Source of the DNA: Aspergillus flavus
Taxonomy: Eukaryota > Ascomycota > Eurotiomycetes > Eurotiales > Aspergillaceae
Direction of reading: 5' to 3'
DNA length: 64,000 nt
NCBI RefSeq assembly: GCF_009017415.1
Contig: NC_092403.1
Coordinates: 124,001 to 188,000, forward strand
Below are positions 46,064-59,345 of this stretch, in pieces (the first letter of the stretch is position 1; each line of letters begins with the position of its first letter). A program made the position numbers and the translations under genes. The notes under the pieces are model-generated. The model did not search any database, was not told where the DNA came from, and was given only the letters and a program-made list of their open reading frames with translations.

Positions 46064-46621
46064 TAAGTCTCATGCATTGATTTTTAACCCGATGAATCAT
46101 CGTAACTAGTACTATTTAGTCTCACTTCGCATTCCAGTCCGTGCACCACATTCCACCGCCTACTCAATTCAAAGCTGTCATTTGCCGGTCAAAAGAAATC
46201 CTCCTTGTAGGCGGTCTGATCGACGAGGAATTGAAATGAGTCTGATGTAGAATGTGTCTTCATATTTCGTTACGGTAGGAGGCGTGTGACATTGAATTAA
46301 GTAGGTCTTTGAACCTGTCGAGACTTTTTGTAGAAAATATCATTTTTGTAGAATCACGAAGACCCCTAGAGAACACCATTACAGTAGTTCAAATGTATAC
46401 CACAATGCTCCGCCGGAAATATATATTTCAACTCGCTGTAGTGGCTGATTCCGCAGCTGGAAGAAACAGGATGAACGTCTACTATCGACATTAATTCAAC
46501 TATAATGTCTCTTACAACGCAAAGCTTTTAGGCATTGTAAGAGTCACCTGGAGGATAATAATAAAATATGATATCATCTCGACAAAAGCTGAACAAAAAG
46601 AGACTACAAAAACAAAAAAGA
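46064..46621. other. Intergenic stretch
   Basis: About 560 bp before the tRNA gene. AT-rich, nothing supported. Confidence 0.35.
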
Positions 46622-46693
46622 TGGAGACGCGGGGAATCGAACCCCGGACCACTCCCATGCTAAGGGAGTATTATACCACTAAACCACATCCCC
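46622..46693 (-). tRNA. tRNA-Ala (AGC)
   Basis: On the minus strand the 72 nt fold into a full cloverleaf. The acceptor stem GGGGATG/CGTCTCC contains the G3:U70 pair that identifies alanine tRNA. The anticodon stem CTCCC/GGGAG closes a seven-base loop TTAGCAT, giving anticodon AGC. The T-arm is CCGGGGTTCGATTCCCCG. No intron; the discriminator is A. Confidence 0.96.
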
Positions 46694-46941
46694 AATTCGA
46701 TGTAGATGAGCAGTATTTCTAACAATATAAGCCTAAAACATCAGACATGCCAGCACTGCCACCCTCGACGTGTTTCTTTATTATGCAGTGGAACGAAGCG
46801 TAGCAAGCATTATCAATATCGTCATTACAGCACTACTTTGCGCTTGAATTATCGAATAGATTCTTCAAACAGTATTAGTCGGTAACATACACAGTATTAC
46901 CCTCTTCATCCACGCCAGCGCCATCAAAACCCGCGTGAAAC

Positions 46942-48742
46942 TTAATTGAACAAAAATCGAACCGCTTTGGAGACATGCCCCATCGCGCCCGGTTTGTCCT
47001 CCACGGATTCTTCATCGCCAGTCTTGACATAGAACCGCCGGAGACTGTCGAGATCGATTGTCCGGGAATCCACCCAGAACGGCCCACGATAGTAGATCTT
47101 GGCCCCAATATAAATGACGACGATAGCAACAACACTGACATAGTTGGCAAAGAAGTTCTTCGCCGTGGTCTGTCCTCCAAGCGGCCAGACACTCAGATAG
47201 AACTCCGCAATAATGAGCAAAATACACCATCCCAGTCCCCAGATGGCCGCGTAAGGGAACGTCCAGCTTTTCCAAGGCAGGTCGGATACATCGCGGCCCT
47301 GGACTTTCCAGGCATAACGCATCCGGAGGTGCGATAGACAGATCATCCCCCAGCCGAACAGAGTGAACAGAGACGTGAGATTGGAGAACCATGTGAAGAC
47401 TTCCTCGCCGCTGTTGTTCACATTGAGGTAGCCCAGGCCACCTCCGATGAGAAGAGTAATGAAGAGTCCGGCTAGGGGACGTCCGACCTTATCTGCTTTT
47501 CCGAAGATCTATGCAGCACGAGGTGCGGCTCGTATTAGCCATCTTCATCTGACCAGCGTTTCTGAGTATACGTCACTTACCTTGGGCGCCATCTTCACAT
47601 GGGCCAGCCCCATAAGAGCACGGGACCCGGCATATCCAGAGATACTTCCCGTTGACACGACCGAGATGAAAACTACGGCGTTCATTATATGGGCCAAAGG
47701 CTCGAGACCCGCGTTGCGATAGGCAATGACAAATGGCGAGGCGTTGACTCCCGAAGCGCCGAAGAGATTGTTGTCCTTTGGGTCAACCGTAATAGTGATC
47801 ATGAGGGAGCCTAGGATATAAAATAAGGAAAGACGCAGCCAGATCGATCCCACAGCCTTGGGGACAGCTCTTCTGGGGTTGGAGGTTTCGGCTGCAACCA
47901 GAGCGCAGTTTTCGGATCCAGACATGGCAAAGATACAAGTGGGCATGACACTGAGGAAGCCTTTAAATCCGTTCGTGAAGGCGTACGAGTTCCAATACCG
48001 AAAGCCGATAGGGCCCTCAGCAGGGGCGCCTCCTGCAGATACGACTGCGACATGTTAGTCGAGCGGGAAAGGAAGATATTCGTGCCAGTTTCTCACCAAT
48101 CAGGGAGATAATAACAATGATAATCCACCCGAATTTGATCGAAGATGAAACAACTTCCACTTCTCCAAAGAACTTGACAGCCCACACGTTGATAAGAATA
48201 ATCACGACCCAGAAGATAGTGATCCAGGCTGCCGTGGGCACCTTGTCGGTCCAGAAATTGAGAACAGTCACGACACCCTATGGTGGTCAGGTTCTGGGAA
48301 CTCGAGTCATCTATGGTGAACATACTTGTAACTCGTTGGCGATGGTGATCCAGTATGAGAACCAGTATGCCCATCCTAAGGCAAACCCGGCTGCCGGGTC
48401 AACAAAGATCGAGGTCCATTGAATGAATGCCGAAGGCAGAGGATACATTACGGCCATTTCGCCGATGGAATGGCTGACCGACCAGATCATGGTACCGCTC
48501 AAGAGATAACCGATAAAGATGGCCGCTGGACCACCATTTGCTAGGGATGTTCCACTGCCTAGCCATAATCCCATGCCAATCGATGACCCTAGGGCAATCA
48601 TGGTGATGTGGCGGGTGGATAGCGTCCGCTGGAGATCGGTTTCCGCGCCATGATCGATGTCAACCGCCCAATCGGCAGTGGGCTGGATGGTCTTTTTCAT
48701 ACTCCCTGACGAATTGCGCGGAGGGATGATGGATTCGCTCAT
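46942..48742 (-). CDS. Amino-acid permease (APC family), 538 aa
   Basis: Four exons: 48742-48326, 48277-48097, 48032-47581 and 47508-46942. The N-terminal cytoplasmic part ends at RHITMIALGSSIGMGLWLGSG, the conserved first-helix motif of fungal amino-acid permeases (GAP1/YAT type). About 12 hydrophobic segments follow. The motifs GTMIWSVSHSIGEM, FAMSGSENCALVAAETSNPRRAVPKA and SGYAGSRALMGLA are at their expected places. A plasma-membrane proton symporter for amino acids; specificity cannot be read. It lies immediately beyond the tRNA gene and divergent from a large gene-poor tract. No lesions. Confidence 0.92.
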
Positions 48743-51700
48743 AGTGAAGGGAGGGAGGGAAGGAAAGGTAAACTCGGGCGGAAAGTATCGAGCCAGAGAA
48801 ACAAGGCGACCGGGAGGTCATTAATATAGAAGTATGAACGACAATCAGTGGCTAATGCTACCATACCCTTTTGTAGGAACCAAAAATAGCGGGTTATTTA
48901 GGACAGATAAGACATCAGCTTTATCTTTGCCTGGACCACTCGCAAATAGCCTTTCCCAACCCTTAGTACTGACCGCAATGCAACCTGCATATGGGCGATA
49001 CACTAGGTTGGGAAGGTTTCTGGAAATGCGTATCACCGCGTGGTCAGACCATTTGGCTGACGGTTGATAAGTGCGCTTCCGCCAATTGCACATCTGCAAG
49101 AAGCCTTATCACTAGCCCCTAATGCATCGACAGATATCGAATGTACCACTGAGCCATCCTTCGTGATACAGAGTGTAACCTGCGTGGTAATTCAAGCAGC
49201 GACGATTACTGAACGAGCGATGGGAAGCCGCTTGGGTGGCGGCCTGAGCTTCGATCAAGGTTACATGTTCAGCGAGTTCTTTCCATATTTTGCTGGCCTA
49301 ATCGCAAGTAATCTGGGGAACACGCCGCCCAGATGGCGTTCGGTGTAGCCATGGATGACCAGACTCCTTCTGTATCCCTTGCGTCCATCCGGCCACGTTG
49401 TCTGTGATAGAGTTCATGGAATCGCGGGGAACCCTGGAATTGAGATCTGCAAACGGAACCAGAAGTCATACAAGTAGGCATGTCAAGCCTGGATGTAGGA
49501 CCAAGGAACCATGGGAATCGACAGATTCGTGGTAGAGACCGGAACGGGTCGAGAGCCAATAGTGACATCACGATAATCCCTGGAGAAGTAGTTTAATTTA
49601 CCCCAGATAAGAACTTTGAAGACAAGCCTGCAAGATTCAACCCGCGCATTGTGGAAGTGGATCAGGTATCATTGAGAGCGCCTATCGCATCATCTTGACA
49701 GCCATTTGTTATCATTGTCATCTATGGCATTGGCCGCCTTAGCGCCATTTCGGGTATCAGCGGACAGGATGGACGCGTTATCGCTTTCTCCTAATTTGGC
49801 GCTGATTGACATGTCGTGATGCAAGGTCTGGCATTTCATACGTCCGAGTGGTGCATAGGCTTCTTTAGTTTGTAGTCGTTCGATCTGACCGCGTTTCAAG
49901 ATATCTACTTATTTCCACAAAACATACCCTATGTGTACACCAAAGAAAGAGGACTTCCCTCCAACTCTAGCCAAGACTGAGTATTTCAAAAAGCGGTAGA
50001 GGTGGAAAAAAAAAGAAAAAAGAAAAAAAAACCAAAGATCTGGACCTGTAGATCGACTACGGACGAGCTTTATATCAAAAGGACCAAAAGGGCTCTATCG
50101 TTAACTCTACTGACCGTTTCAATAGCGCTGACGGATGTGGCCGTTCTTTGGGGCCAGGCGGAAGTCCGCCCCGAGCAACTGATGTCGTGGAAATTCATGC
50201 TGGGCTCGCCATTTTCCTCTGGCTATCGCAAGAACACTTTTACTAAACTGTTGATGGTGATCTCCATGTGGTCATCTGCTGTTAAAACCCACCAAAGTAC
50301 ATGATAGACACGCCTACCTATCACTCATCAATCGGTTGGACAGATCAATTTATGATCCTGCCCGAGTCATTACGCAGCAGTAGAATACCACAAGGATTAT
50401 CAATATGGAACAATGGAGCGGCACGTCTGCCAAGCTCTCAACTTGTCCGGGTACCCTGATAATGCAAGGCTCGAAAGTGTGGTCGATGCCTTTCATGCCG
50501 ACTTGTCCTGCCAAGTGTTGATGAACTCAACTTCCCATGATGCCCATCGCATCGTCAGGCATGTTCAAATGAACAGTTCCAAAGCACGCCATTTTGCTGC
50601 TCCTCATAGCCATAATGACTACCTGGTGGACTGATGCCAAACGCACGTTGCCTAAGAATCCTTGTGTCGGTACAGTGACCACATTCTGGCAGGTTTTCCA
50701 GAGTTATTGGGTATCAATGTTATCCGGCTGAGTCGAAGGGGTGTTTTCGGCGGGTGGTTCAGTTTGGGATGTGAGGTGTTGAGATTGGGATTGGGTAGGC
50801 TAAAAAGACATGACGATATTTCGTTCGCAAAAGAGAAACAGACAACACCTATACCTATTAGTACCAGGTTAAAGAACCATATATGAGTGTTCCCATGCGA
50901 TGTGCGCATTGGAAATCCTTTGAAGTGATTCAACAATATAATTTGCGCAGAGGGATGGTCGGTATGAATTTAGGTCCCCGCTGGAGTGTTTTAACCTGGC
51001 AGCGAAACGAAGGAATAACTCTCCGCAAAGGTCCACCGGTTATGCGCGAATGTTGACGATTGGAAGCTAAGCCACAGGTGAAGTAGACAGGGGCTGTCGC
51101 TCAGTAGACGGATATTTGGACTGACGCGAGCGTAGCTTCAAGTATACCACAAAAGAATTAACAGAGCCATGTCGTGCGGCTGTCTAAGCGGTATCGGACG
51201 TTATCCGGCGTAGGAGAGTATGAAAAAGATGCTCAACAGTTGCCAGAGACTTTCTGACAGAGTTACCGAAGCTTTCGCTAGCTTGGGTGCTGGGGTCACA
51301 AAAGAGTATGTAGGCGAAGCCACCCGTCAACCACGGGTGAAATCCAGCCAATAATAGGGGCGACTTTCGGGAGGTACTTCCAGTACCAAGTCGGGAGAAT
51401 CGCATTGTCTGGTGGTCAATCTAATCTCGCTCGTATATTAAGCATGTGATGTTCAGCCGCCTGATGTCGGACTCGAGCTCCTTTTCATCTGCCAATCATT
51501 GCCATGCTAGGAATGTGAGTGACTGACATGATGTTTTCTGTCATAATACAGTAGAACACAAAGAGCATAACAAGAGCGACCGTTGGTGTTCAAAGTATTA
51601 GTGATGTTGGTGATGTTGGCCATGGGCCCATTGTTGCAGGTGAAAAGAGGGGGAGGGAGATTCGTGACACTTCACCTACGGCAAGCCAATGCGACCAACA

Positions 51701-51841
51701 TGCATTAATTCGTTTTTTCACCTTTTTCCCCGTCAAGCCCTTTCACCGCTCAGCTGGCCGCCTTGGGATTAGTCAGTACTAGGCCAATGCTGATGATTCA
51801 TCAGTAGCTCACAGTCATGTGACTATGTAATTAGTGTAATT

Positions 51842-51972
51842 AGACCAAGTATACTACCTAGTAAAGAAGTAGACGAAGCAGACCACGTAGACCACAGTTT
51901 AGCCAGACTAAGTAGACTAAGCAGATCAAGTAGATTAAGCAGACCGAATAAGTAATTTCAGCAGATTCAAGT
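51842..51972. repeat. Degenerate tandem repeat, about 10-nt unit
   Basis: The stretch repeats a unit close to AGACTAAGTAG or AGCAGATCAAG about ten times with substitutions. It may be an old satellite or simple expansion. Confidence 0.55.
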
Positions 51973-52814
51973 AAACTATTCTGTCGGCAGAAACAAGTTA
52001 ACAGTGTAAGAACTACTCCGTAATACACCGTACTTAGCCCGTGACCAAGGCGGGCCGACAAAGACCAAATGTGGAGAGAAAAATAATTGCCGACCTGGAC
52101 TCCGGACTTTCTGGGTCAATACCCCAGATTCTTTACACCGTGTCGGTTGAATCACGCCAGATAAGATTGCTATCATATTATTCTAGGCACGCTTCTGCTC
52201 ATGTGAAATCGGCAACTCTTTCAACAAGCTCCTTCACGCATGAATTCTGAGCGCGATATTACCTACCCGAGTGGCGTTTTTCCCGGTTAACCGAGTCCAG
52301 TCCATCGGAGTATATTCAGCGTCATGACCAATAGATCGATTTGCCAGAGGGACTCGGGTCACCCTCGGCGGCGTTGGGGGACGAGCCAAGATTCCGAACG
52401 GGATACGAGCTGTGACGTCGTATTTAGTAGGCCTACGAAAAGGCCTCCGAGACGGTGACGCAGGAAGAAGAATGTGCCCCCTACGAAAACTGGTCACATT
52501 AATTCCATGTCTCGTCATGCCATCCATTGGCGATTTAAGATGCATCGTGCGTCTCGGTTAAATAGCCATTCATCCGAAATCGCAGCTCACCAAGAGGGAA
52601 AATCTCCGTTTGGAATCAACCGAGTGGATGAGTCCCTGGAAAACTCCACACACCATGACGCCGTTGATTTGTCGAATCCCCATGTTCTCCATAGTACTCC
52701 GTGGGCGTCCCCGGACCTCCACATTCCCTCTACGGTTGATCCCTTCTTTTTACGGGTCGCCCGCCGGTCCAATGTCTCGCCCGTTTAAGTCATACCAGCA
52801 TATGCAGTCGCTGT

Positions 52815-52822
52815 TATATAAA
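52815..52822 (+). promoter_or_regulatory. TATA box of the sugar transporter gene
   Basis: TATATAAA, 83 bp before the ATG at 52905. Confidence 0.5.
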
Positions 52823-52904
52823 GCTTCTCCAGGGTTCTCAGGGTCAAGATCTTTCGGACGAACCCAACGTGGCCGCTAATTCTGGAGTTTAGTTACTGGC
52901 CAAG

Positions 52905-54788
52905 ATGTATCGGATTACAAACATATATGGTATGCTAGGAGACCCTAGGTGGCTGATCAACGCGAGATAGCTGACTGTCATAGTGCTCGCCGCATTTGGC
53001 ACCATTGGCGGTGCCCTTTTCGGTTTTGATGTTAGGTAAAAGAAGCATCGCGATGTTACTCTCCCCTCAAGCTGATTCTGACTCGAGAGAACAGTTCTAT
53101 GAGTGCCTGGATTGGCACGAAGCAGTATCTCGACTATTTTAACAGCCCCGACTCCAACTTACAAGGTGGTGTATGTATAATCTCCTCTCACGCCGCTTGA
53201 ATAATTCGCGAAGGCTGACGTATTGTTCGCTTAGATCACTGCTTCCATGTCCGCGGGTTCTTTCGCTGGCGCCATCGCTGCTGGTTGGGTCTCTGATATC
53301 GTGGGTCGTCGGATGTCCCTTATGATCGCGAGTGTGATCTGGATTATTGGTGCCGTCCTTCAGCTTAGCGCACAGAACGTCGCGCATCTGGTTGTCGGAC
53401 GTGTCGTCAGCGGTCTTTCTGGTCCGTACATACGATAACCCCCTTCTTAGCACCTTCTCAGATTAACCAATCTTAATAGTCGGTATCACTTCCTCCCAGG
53501 TCTGTGTGTATCTTGCAGAATTGGCTCCCGCTCGCATCCGTGGTCGCATCGTCGGTATCCAGCAATGGGCTATCGAATGGGGTATTCTGATCATGTATCT
53601 GATTTCCTACGGCTGTGGAAAGGGTATCGAGGGCCCAGCCTCATTCCGCGTCGCTTGGGGCATCCAAGCCGTCCCCGGTCTCATTTTGCTGTTGGCCCTC
53701 CCGTTTTTCCCGGAGTCGCCCCGTTGGCTGGCTAGCAAGGAAAGGTGGGAAGAGAGTCTGGACACGCTAGCGTTGCTGCACGGTAAAGGCGATCGTAACG
53801 ACCCCGTCGTGCAGGTCGAATGGGAGGAAGTGCAGGAGGCTGTGCGTATCGCCCGTGAGGCAAAGGACGTGACTTTCCTGGCTCTGTTTGGACCCAAGAT
53901 TTGGATGCGCACCATGTGTGGCGTCAGTGTGCAGGTGTGGCAGCAACTGCTCGGTGGTAATGTTGCTATGTACTATGTCGTCTACATTTTCACCATGGCC
54001 GGCATGGTGAGTCCGATGTCTTATCCCGAATCAGCGAATGTTGCTGGCTAACACAACCTTCCAGGACAACAACGCCACTTTGTATTCCTCTGCGATCCAG
54101 TACGTGATCTTCCTTGTCACCACCGGTGTCGTTCTGCCATATATCGACCGCATCGGCCGCCGCTTCCTGTTGCTATCGGGTGCCATCACCTGCATGATAC
54201 TTCATTATGCAATTGCTGGTGTCATGGCGAGCTATGGTAATCCGGTCGACCAGATCGATGGTAACGAGAATTTGCGATGGGAGATCAAGGGAGCTCCAGG
54301 CAAGGCTGTCATTGCTCTCTCGTACATCTTCGTCGGTGTTTACGGTCTCACCTGGGTATGTTTCCGCCTCCAAACAATTGGTACCTGAGTCTGTGCTAAC
54401 AGGAACACAGGCCCCTGCCGCCTGGATTTACGCCTCTGAAGTGTTCCCCCTGAAGTACCGTGCTAAGGGTGTCGGTCTTTCTGCCGCGGGTAACTGGATC
54501 TTCAACTTCGCCCTGGCCTACTTCGTCGCTCCCGCCTTCACCAACATCAAGTGGAAGACCTACATCATCTTCGGCGTGTTCTGCACGGTGATGACCTTCC
54601 ATGTGTTCTTCATGTATCCCGAGACGGCGCGTCGGTCGCTTGAAGAAATTGATATAATGTTCGAGTCGAACGTGAAGCCGTGGCAGTCGAGCAAACTCCA
54701 AGATAAATTTGGAGAGGAGATCGCACGGCGCCAGCAGAGTGTTTCGGAAGAGAAGGCAGCAGATGCCTCCCACAAGGAAGTTGCCTAG
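52905..54788 (+). CDS. MFS sugar transporter (hexose/inositol type), 511 aa
   Basis: Seven exons: 52905-52929, 52984-53035, 53095-53170, 53235-53421, 53480-54006, 54065-54355 and 54411-54788; the first encodes only eight codons. Signature motifs of sugar porters are in order: GGALFGFDVSSM in helix 1, DIVGRR after helix 2, PARIRGR, PESPRWLASKERWEE before the central loop, QVWQQLLGGN in helix 7, DRIGRR after helix 8 and PETARRSLEEID after helix 12. About 12 hydrophobic helices are seen. It is a plasma-membrane proton/sugar symporter or facilitator; substrate unknown. Its distance from the dehydratase set is 30 kb, so a joint role is not shown. Confidence 0.93.
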
Positions 54789-56360
54789 AGCAGGATTATC
54801 TATAGAATCTGTATGTAGTTCCTGATGGACTCCCAATCTATTAATTGTTTCTGGTTCGAATGGTCGACCATAAAGGACAGCGTTATCCCGTATTGGGCCT
54901 ATAATGCAATAAGATCTACTGTAGTACATATAAGTGACGCAATCGAGCGTGAATTGAGAGCTAAGGAACTAGCTGAATCCCGAACCATGGCTATCATTGT
55001 AAATCAAAATGAGCAAACATAGACGAATGTCGATGTCTTGCCCTAGCACTGAGCAATAAATTAATCTAGCCCTTCTGCCAAAAGCTTAATCTAACATCTG
55101 TCCTTCCGAAAGATCAGGGTCTCTACTCTACTATCCCGTCTTCCAAAAATGCCAGACCCCTTATGTGAACCAATACGAGTTGGGGGCCCGATTATGCGGT
55201 TTTATGACTGAGGAGGTACAGTTCCACCGCGTAGAAGACGTGACTAGACATCAATTCATATGGTTCCTATATGATAATATGTCATGGAACACCGAACTTC
55301 TAACCACTCCAGATCAGCACCATATATAGAAGTCGAATGCGATATCTTAACGACGGTCCTGAATAGTTGAACAACGCTGATGTCTTTCACAGATCAGATG
55401 CTAGTCGGATATCGCACCATCAACATCTGATGGGACAGTCAACATGGCCGAGGTATCTAAGTACGGGATAGAGCTGAAACGACACTGTCCATGGCTTGAA
55501 ATATAAATAGACAGTCTTACCATGTGGAATTCTATGTATCAGTTTGGGATAGCAATGGTTTTCCGGCTGACCCCTTGGCTCGATCGGACTTCTTTCCGAT
55601 GCTCCCACCAAGCAGCGCCGAGGTGAAAATAGACTTCTGGAAGGATTGGATGATACTTTTAGCATCTTACACGTGCCGAAAAGCCATCATGAACTCCGAT
55701 CCTCTCGGGCCGAGGAGGATCAAGTCCAATATCTAGGACTAAATAGGTAATAATCGAAAAGGGAAATATGCGAATGTTCCAACCAGGGAATATGGTCCGA
55801 TAGATACTAGATTGATTACTCTGTGTACTTAATTTGGAACTCAGGAAAAGTTAAGCAGTTTAAACGAGAACGCTTAGATGAAATATTAGAGATTAATCTA
55901 CTCCATGCGCCATATAGAGATAATATATACTCAGGATATTCTGATATTACTTAGTCCTACCATAGCTGTGTAGAAGAACTGAAGCCTTCGATTCAATAGA
56001 CAGCGGATATATTAAACCTTAAAATTAGGAATCGATAAACTTGATGTTAGGGTTAGTCTGTACGATTTTTAATTGAGTGCCAGATGATAATATATAAAAA
56101 CAGGCCTACTAATTAGTGGCGCTTATCGACGGGGAAAGCGCAGCCCCGATTTAAATGTCAATGTCATAGGGCGTAGGGTGTGCCTTCCCAGTGCCTCGGC
56201 TGTGAGGAATGGCGCTCTTCCTCCCCAACCATGGTATTCTAACCACAACAAAGGTATACAATTCACCATGAATGTCCTTGTGTGGAGAAATTCCTCGAAA
56301 AGAGTTCCATCGCTCGTGACAAGAAACACTGCTCTCAGAGCGAAATCATTCCTGCGAACC
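54789..56360. other. AT-rich intergenic region
   Basis: Especially AT-rich at 55740-56110, with many short frames and stops, as expected of decayed or RIP-affected DNA, but no recognisable element. Possible upstream extension of the next gene to an ATG at 56268. Confidence 0.4.
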
Positions 56361-57766
56361 ATGTCCCAGTTTCGGGTTATAGAGCACACAGTCCGAGCCC
56401 AACATATCCGAGACCGATTCGGCGCGACGGAACCAGGCCATGCGAACAAGCTACGTCTGGCTGTAAAACAATACATCCCGAAATCGAACGAAAAGCCATC
56501 TCCTGGCGATGTTACAATTATTGGTGCGCACGCGAACGGATTTCCGAAGGTAACAGGTTACCTATCTCGCGAACGTAGAACCGCAGGTTGACAAAGACAG
56601 GAAATGTACGAGCCGCTATGGGACGACCTGGAACAGCGAATGAGCTCCCTGGGCAGGAGAATCCGGAGCATATGGATCGCAGATGTCGCGCACCAAGGCC
56701 AGAGTTGCGTCTTGAATGAGAGATTTCTTGGCAATGATCGTTCGTATCTTCCTACCCGACCATAGGGTAGGGATTTTCTGCTGATGCTCCTTAGCTAGCT
56801 GGAATGACCACGCGAGAGACCTCCTCTTTTTAATTAATCAGTATCAGGACGAGATGCCCCATCCTATCATCGGAATAGGCCATAGCATGGGAGGGATGCA
56901 CTTGTATGTATACCCTTTCTATACATGTACGTGCGTGGAGCTCTAATACCTCGGGTTTTAGAGCCAGTTTAGCATTATTGCACCCATCTCTCCTTCAGGC
57001 TCTTGTTTTGATTGATCCCGTTATCCAGACCGAGAACCCGAGCAAGGACTATGCTCCTGCTTCGAGCTACAGACGCGATATATGGCCCACAAAAGAAGAC
57101 GCCATAAAACGGTTTCAAAACAACAAGGTATATCAGAAATGGGATCCTCGTGTGTTTGAAAAATATGTGGAATATGGACTTCGCGAGGTGCCGACCGAGA
57201 TATATCCGGAGCCTAGTGAACTCGGTCCACAACCGGTGACATTGACCACTCCTAAAGCCCAAGAAGTATTTACTTTCCTGCGACCTAACTACGAGGGCGG
57301 GAGAGTAGACCTTGAGAAAGGTGAATGGCAAAACGAGATGCACCCGGATGATTTGGAGGAGGACTACCCGTTTTACCGACCAGAACCGGCGCAGCTTTTC
57401 CGTCGTTTGGGTGAGATGAAACCGAGCGTTCTGTATGTCTTCGGGGAAACTTCTGAATTATCTTCACCCGCCGCTCGTCAAGCCAAGCTGGACGTCACAG
57501 GTACTGGTGTTGGTGGAAATGGCGGTGTTCGTCGGCAACGAGTGAAGGAGGTGACGCTGCCAACAGGACATCTCGTTCCAATGGAACGAGTGATGGATTG
57601 CGCCAATGCCATTGCTACATTTAGCGATGCTGAGCTGTCTAGATGGGACGCCGAGCGCCAGAAGTACCTTCGTAGATGGAATGCTATACCGCGTCGCGAC
57701 AAGATCACGGTCGACGATAAATGGAAACAACATATTGGGACATTATCGAGGAAGCCCAAACTATGA
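56361..57766 (+). CDS. AKT2-like alpha/beta hydrolase, 413 aa
   Basis: Exons 56361-56549, 56601-56739, 56795-56903 and 56962-57766 join in frame. The ATG at 56361 is chosen because MSQFRVIEHTVRAQHIR matches how this family usually begins; an in-frame ATG at 56268 would add 31 residues. The nucleophile elbow is GIGHSMGG and the catalytic His lies in LPTGHLVPMER. The C-terminus ends RKPKL, a weak fit to a peroxisomal PTS1 tripeptide. The family includes the Alternaria AKT2-type hydrolases of host-selective toxin pathways, some of which are peroxisomal, but most homologues have no known product. The gene is intact; no neighbouring toxin-pathway genes are seen. Confidence 0.8.
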
Positions 57767-58292
57767 GAGATTTTTAGCATGCTGAAGGCGAGTCTTTTCT
57801 TATCGTGACGAAGGCTATAGAATAAATGTGCTTACCTATTAGAGGCTGTTCACAATTTTTATACTTTTCATTACCGAGAGCCTCAATGGCTTGATTGTTC
57901 CAAATTAGATAGCAACCAGATTGCCAGAACAACAGACAAATCATCTGATTATTGGTAACAATAGCCTCATTGCGTACGTGGGCATTCCCCGCATAAGGCT
58001 AGCCTCACGACTAGCTGCGAAGTCTATACGAGAGAACCAATAGGACCCAATATAGGGTGCGATGTCAATTTGAGGTTCTGATCCACTACACCGTTTAGCC
58101 CTCAGCTAAGCTCCCCCAGTCATGGCTCATTGGCCATGGCCCTTGGGGGCTGAACTATCAGATCATCGATATCTTCAGAGAGAACTATTTAAGCTCGGGT
58201 TTATTCAATAACTCCCCATCCACTTTCCAGTACTCGTCCTATCGGTAGCCCTATATCATTCAAAACCACCGTACCTGGAAGAAATACAGAAC
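57767..58292. other. Intergenic region, promoter of the second hydrolase
   Basis: No gene. TATTTAAG at 58186-58193, about 100 bp before the next ATG, is a possible TATA element. Confidence 0.4.
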
Positions 58293-59109
58293 ATGTCAAA
58301 GCCAACGCTCATCTTTGCCCCAGGAGCCTGGTACCCATCATCAGCATTCGACCCACTCATCGCCAAACTGGCCCCACACGGCTACACCTGCCAAACAGTC
58401 TCCTTCCCCTCAATTCAACAAGCAACCGAAATCAAAGACTTAACGGCCGATATCAACGCCGTACGCGCACTCGTCGAACCAGCCGTGAACGCCGGTCAGG
58501 ATGTCATCATCATCTCACACAGCTGGTCGGGCCTACCTGTAAACAGCGCACTTGAGGGACTAAGCCGAACAGAACGGCAAAGGGAGGGTAAACAAGGTGG
58601 CGTAACGAAGCTGATTTTCATCTCGGCCTTCTTGCCGGATGTCGGAGAGAGCTTGATTGGGGCGTTTGGAGGTGTGCCACCGGAGTGGTATGTTATGAAT
58701 GTAAGTTTCCCTCGATGGCCTGTTATTTTCAATCCGGTCCGGTACATGAGACTAAGAATGTACGAAATAGGAAGAGAATGCTACAGTCACGGCTGCCGAT
58801 CCATTCACGCTCTTCTTTCATGATGTCCCGGATGGACGGGAGTGGGCGAAAACACTGCGCCCGCATGCGTGGGCGACGAAGAACTCGCCCGCGACTAGGA
58901 CTGCTTATGTGGATATTCCTGCCGCGTATCTTCTGTGTGAGGATGATCGGGCCATTCCGTTGTTTGTGCAGGAGTTGATGGTTGAGAAGGCTAGGGGGAA
59001 GGGGGCTAGCTTTGAGACGGAGAAGATCAAGACGGCTCATACTCCTTGGTTGGTTGTTCCTGATCAGGTTGCCGCGTATATTAGGAAGCATGCCGGGGAG
59101 GAGGTGTAG
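58293..59109 (+). CDS. Small alpha/beta hydrolase, 248 aa
   Basis: Exons 58293-58700 and 58771-59109. It starts with the strand TLIFAPGAWYPSSAFDPL, as in fungal esterase-like hydrolases of the salicylate/methylketone esterase type. The nucleophile is Ser in IISHSWSG, the acid is probably an Asp in LLCEDDRAIP, and the His is in KTAHTPWL near the end, so the triad order is right. The size fits this compact cytosolic subgroup. Its substrate is unknown. It follows the AKT2-like gene on the same strand; the two are not close paralogues. Confidence 0.85.
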
Positions 59110-59345
59110 TTATGATTGTAGACTATTGTATGTGTTACTCTTATTGTTATAGATATCTATGTTCTTCATACGGAGCGAGGTCTGGAACTTTTGACTAGTC
59201 CTAGGGATGCCTGATCACGGGGGCTATGATATTCAAAACGCTGATGTATGCATTAAAAGTTTCATGAATGCTAAAAATCAACCAAGTCGCTCAAAATCGC
59301 CGTCATAATGCATACATGATACAATACAAGAGATATTATACCAGC

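Larger units (their letters stand above)
48743..52904. other. 4.1 kb gene-poor tract
   Basis: No supported gene. Features: an A-rich block at about 50008-50032; a degenerate repeat at 51842-51972 (listed separately); the promoter of the sugar transporter at the right end. Short frames, for example 49690-49899 (minus) and 52234-52545 (minus), lack family likeness. Confidence 0.4.

Noticed and set aside
49690..49899. Short minus-strand frame with protein-like composition
   Set aside because: Starts at TTG, only 49 codons from its first ATG, no homology visible by eye and no splice extension.
55740..56110. Possible decayed transposon in AT-rich DNA
   Set aside because: No terminal repeats, transposase motif or duplication could be seen.
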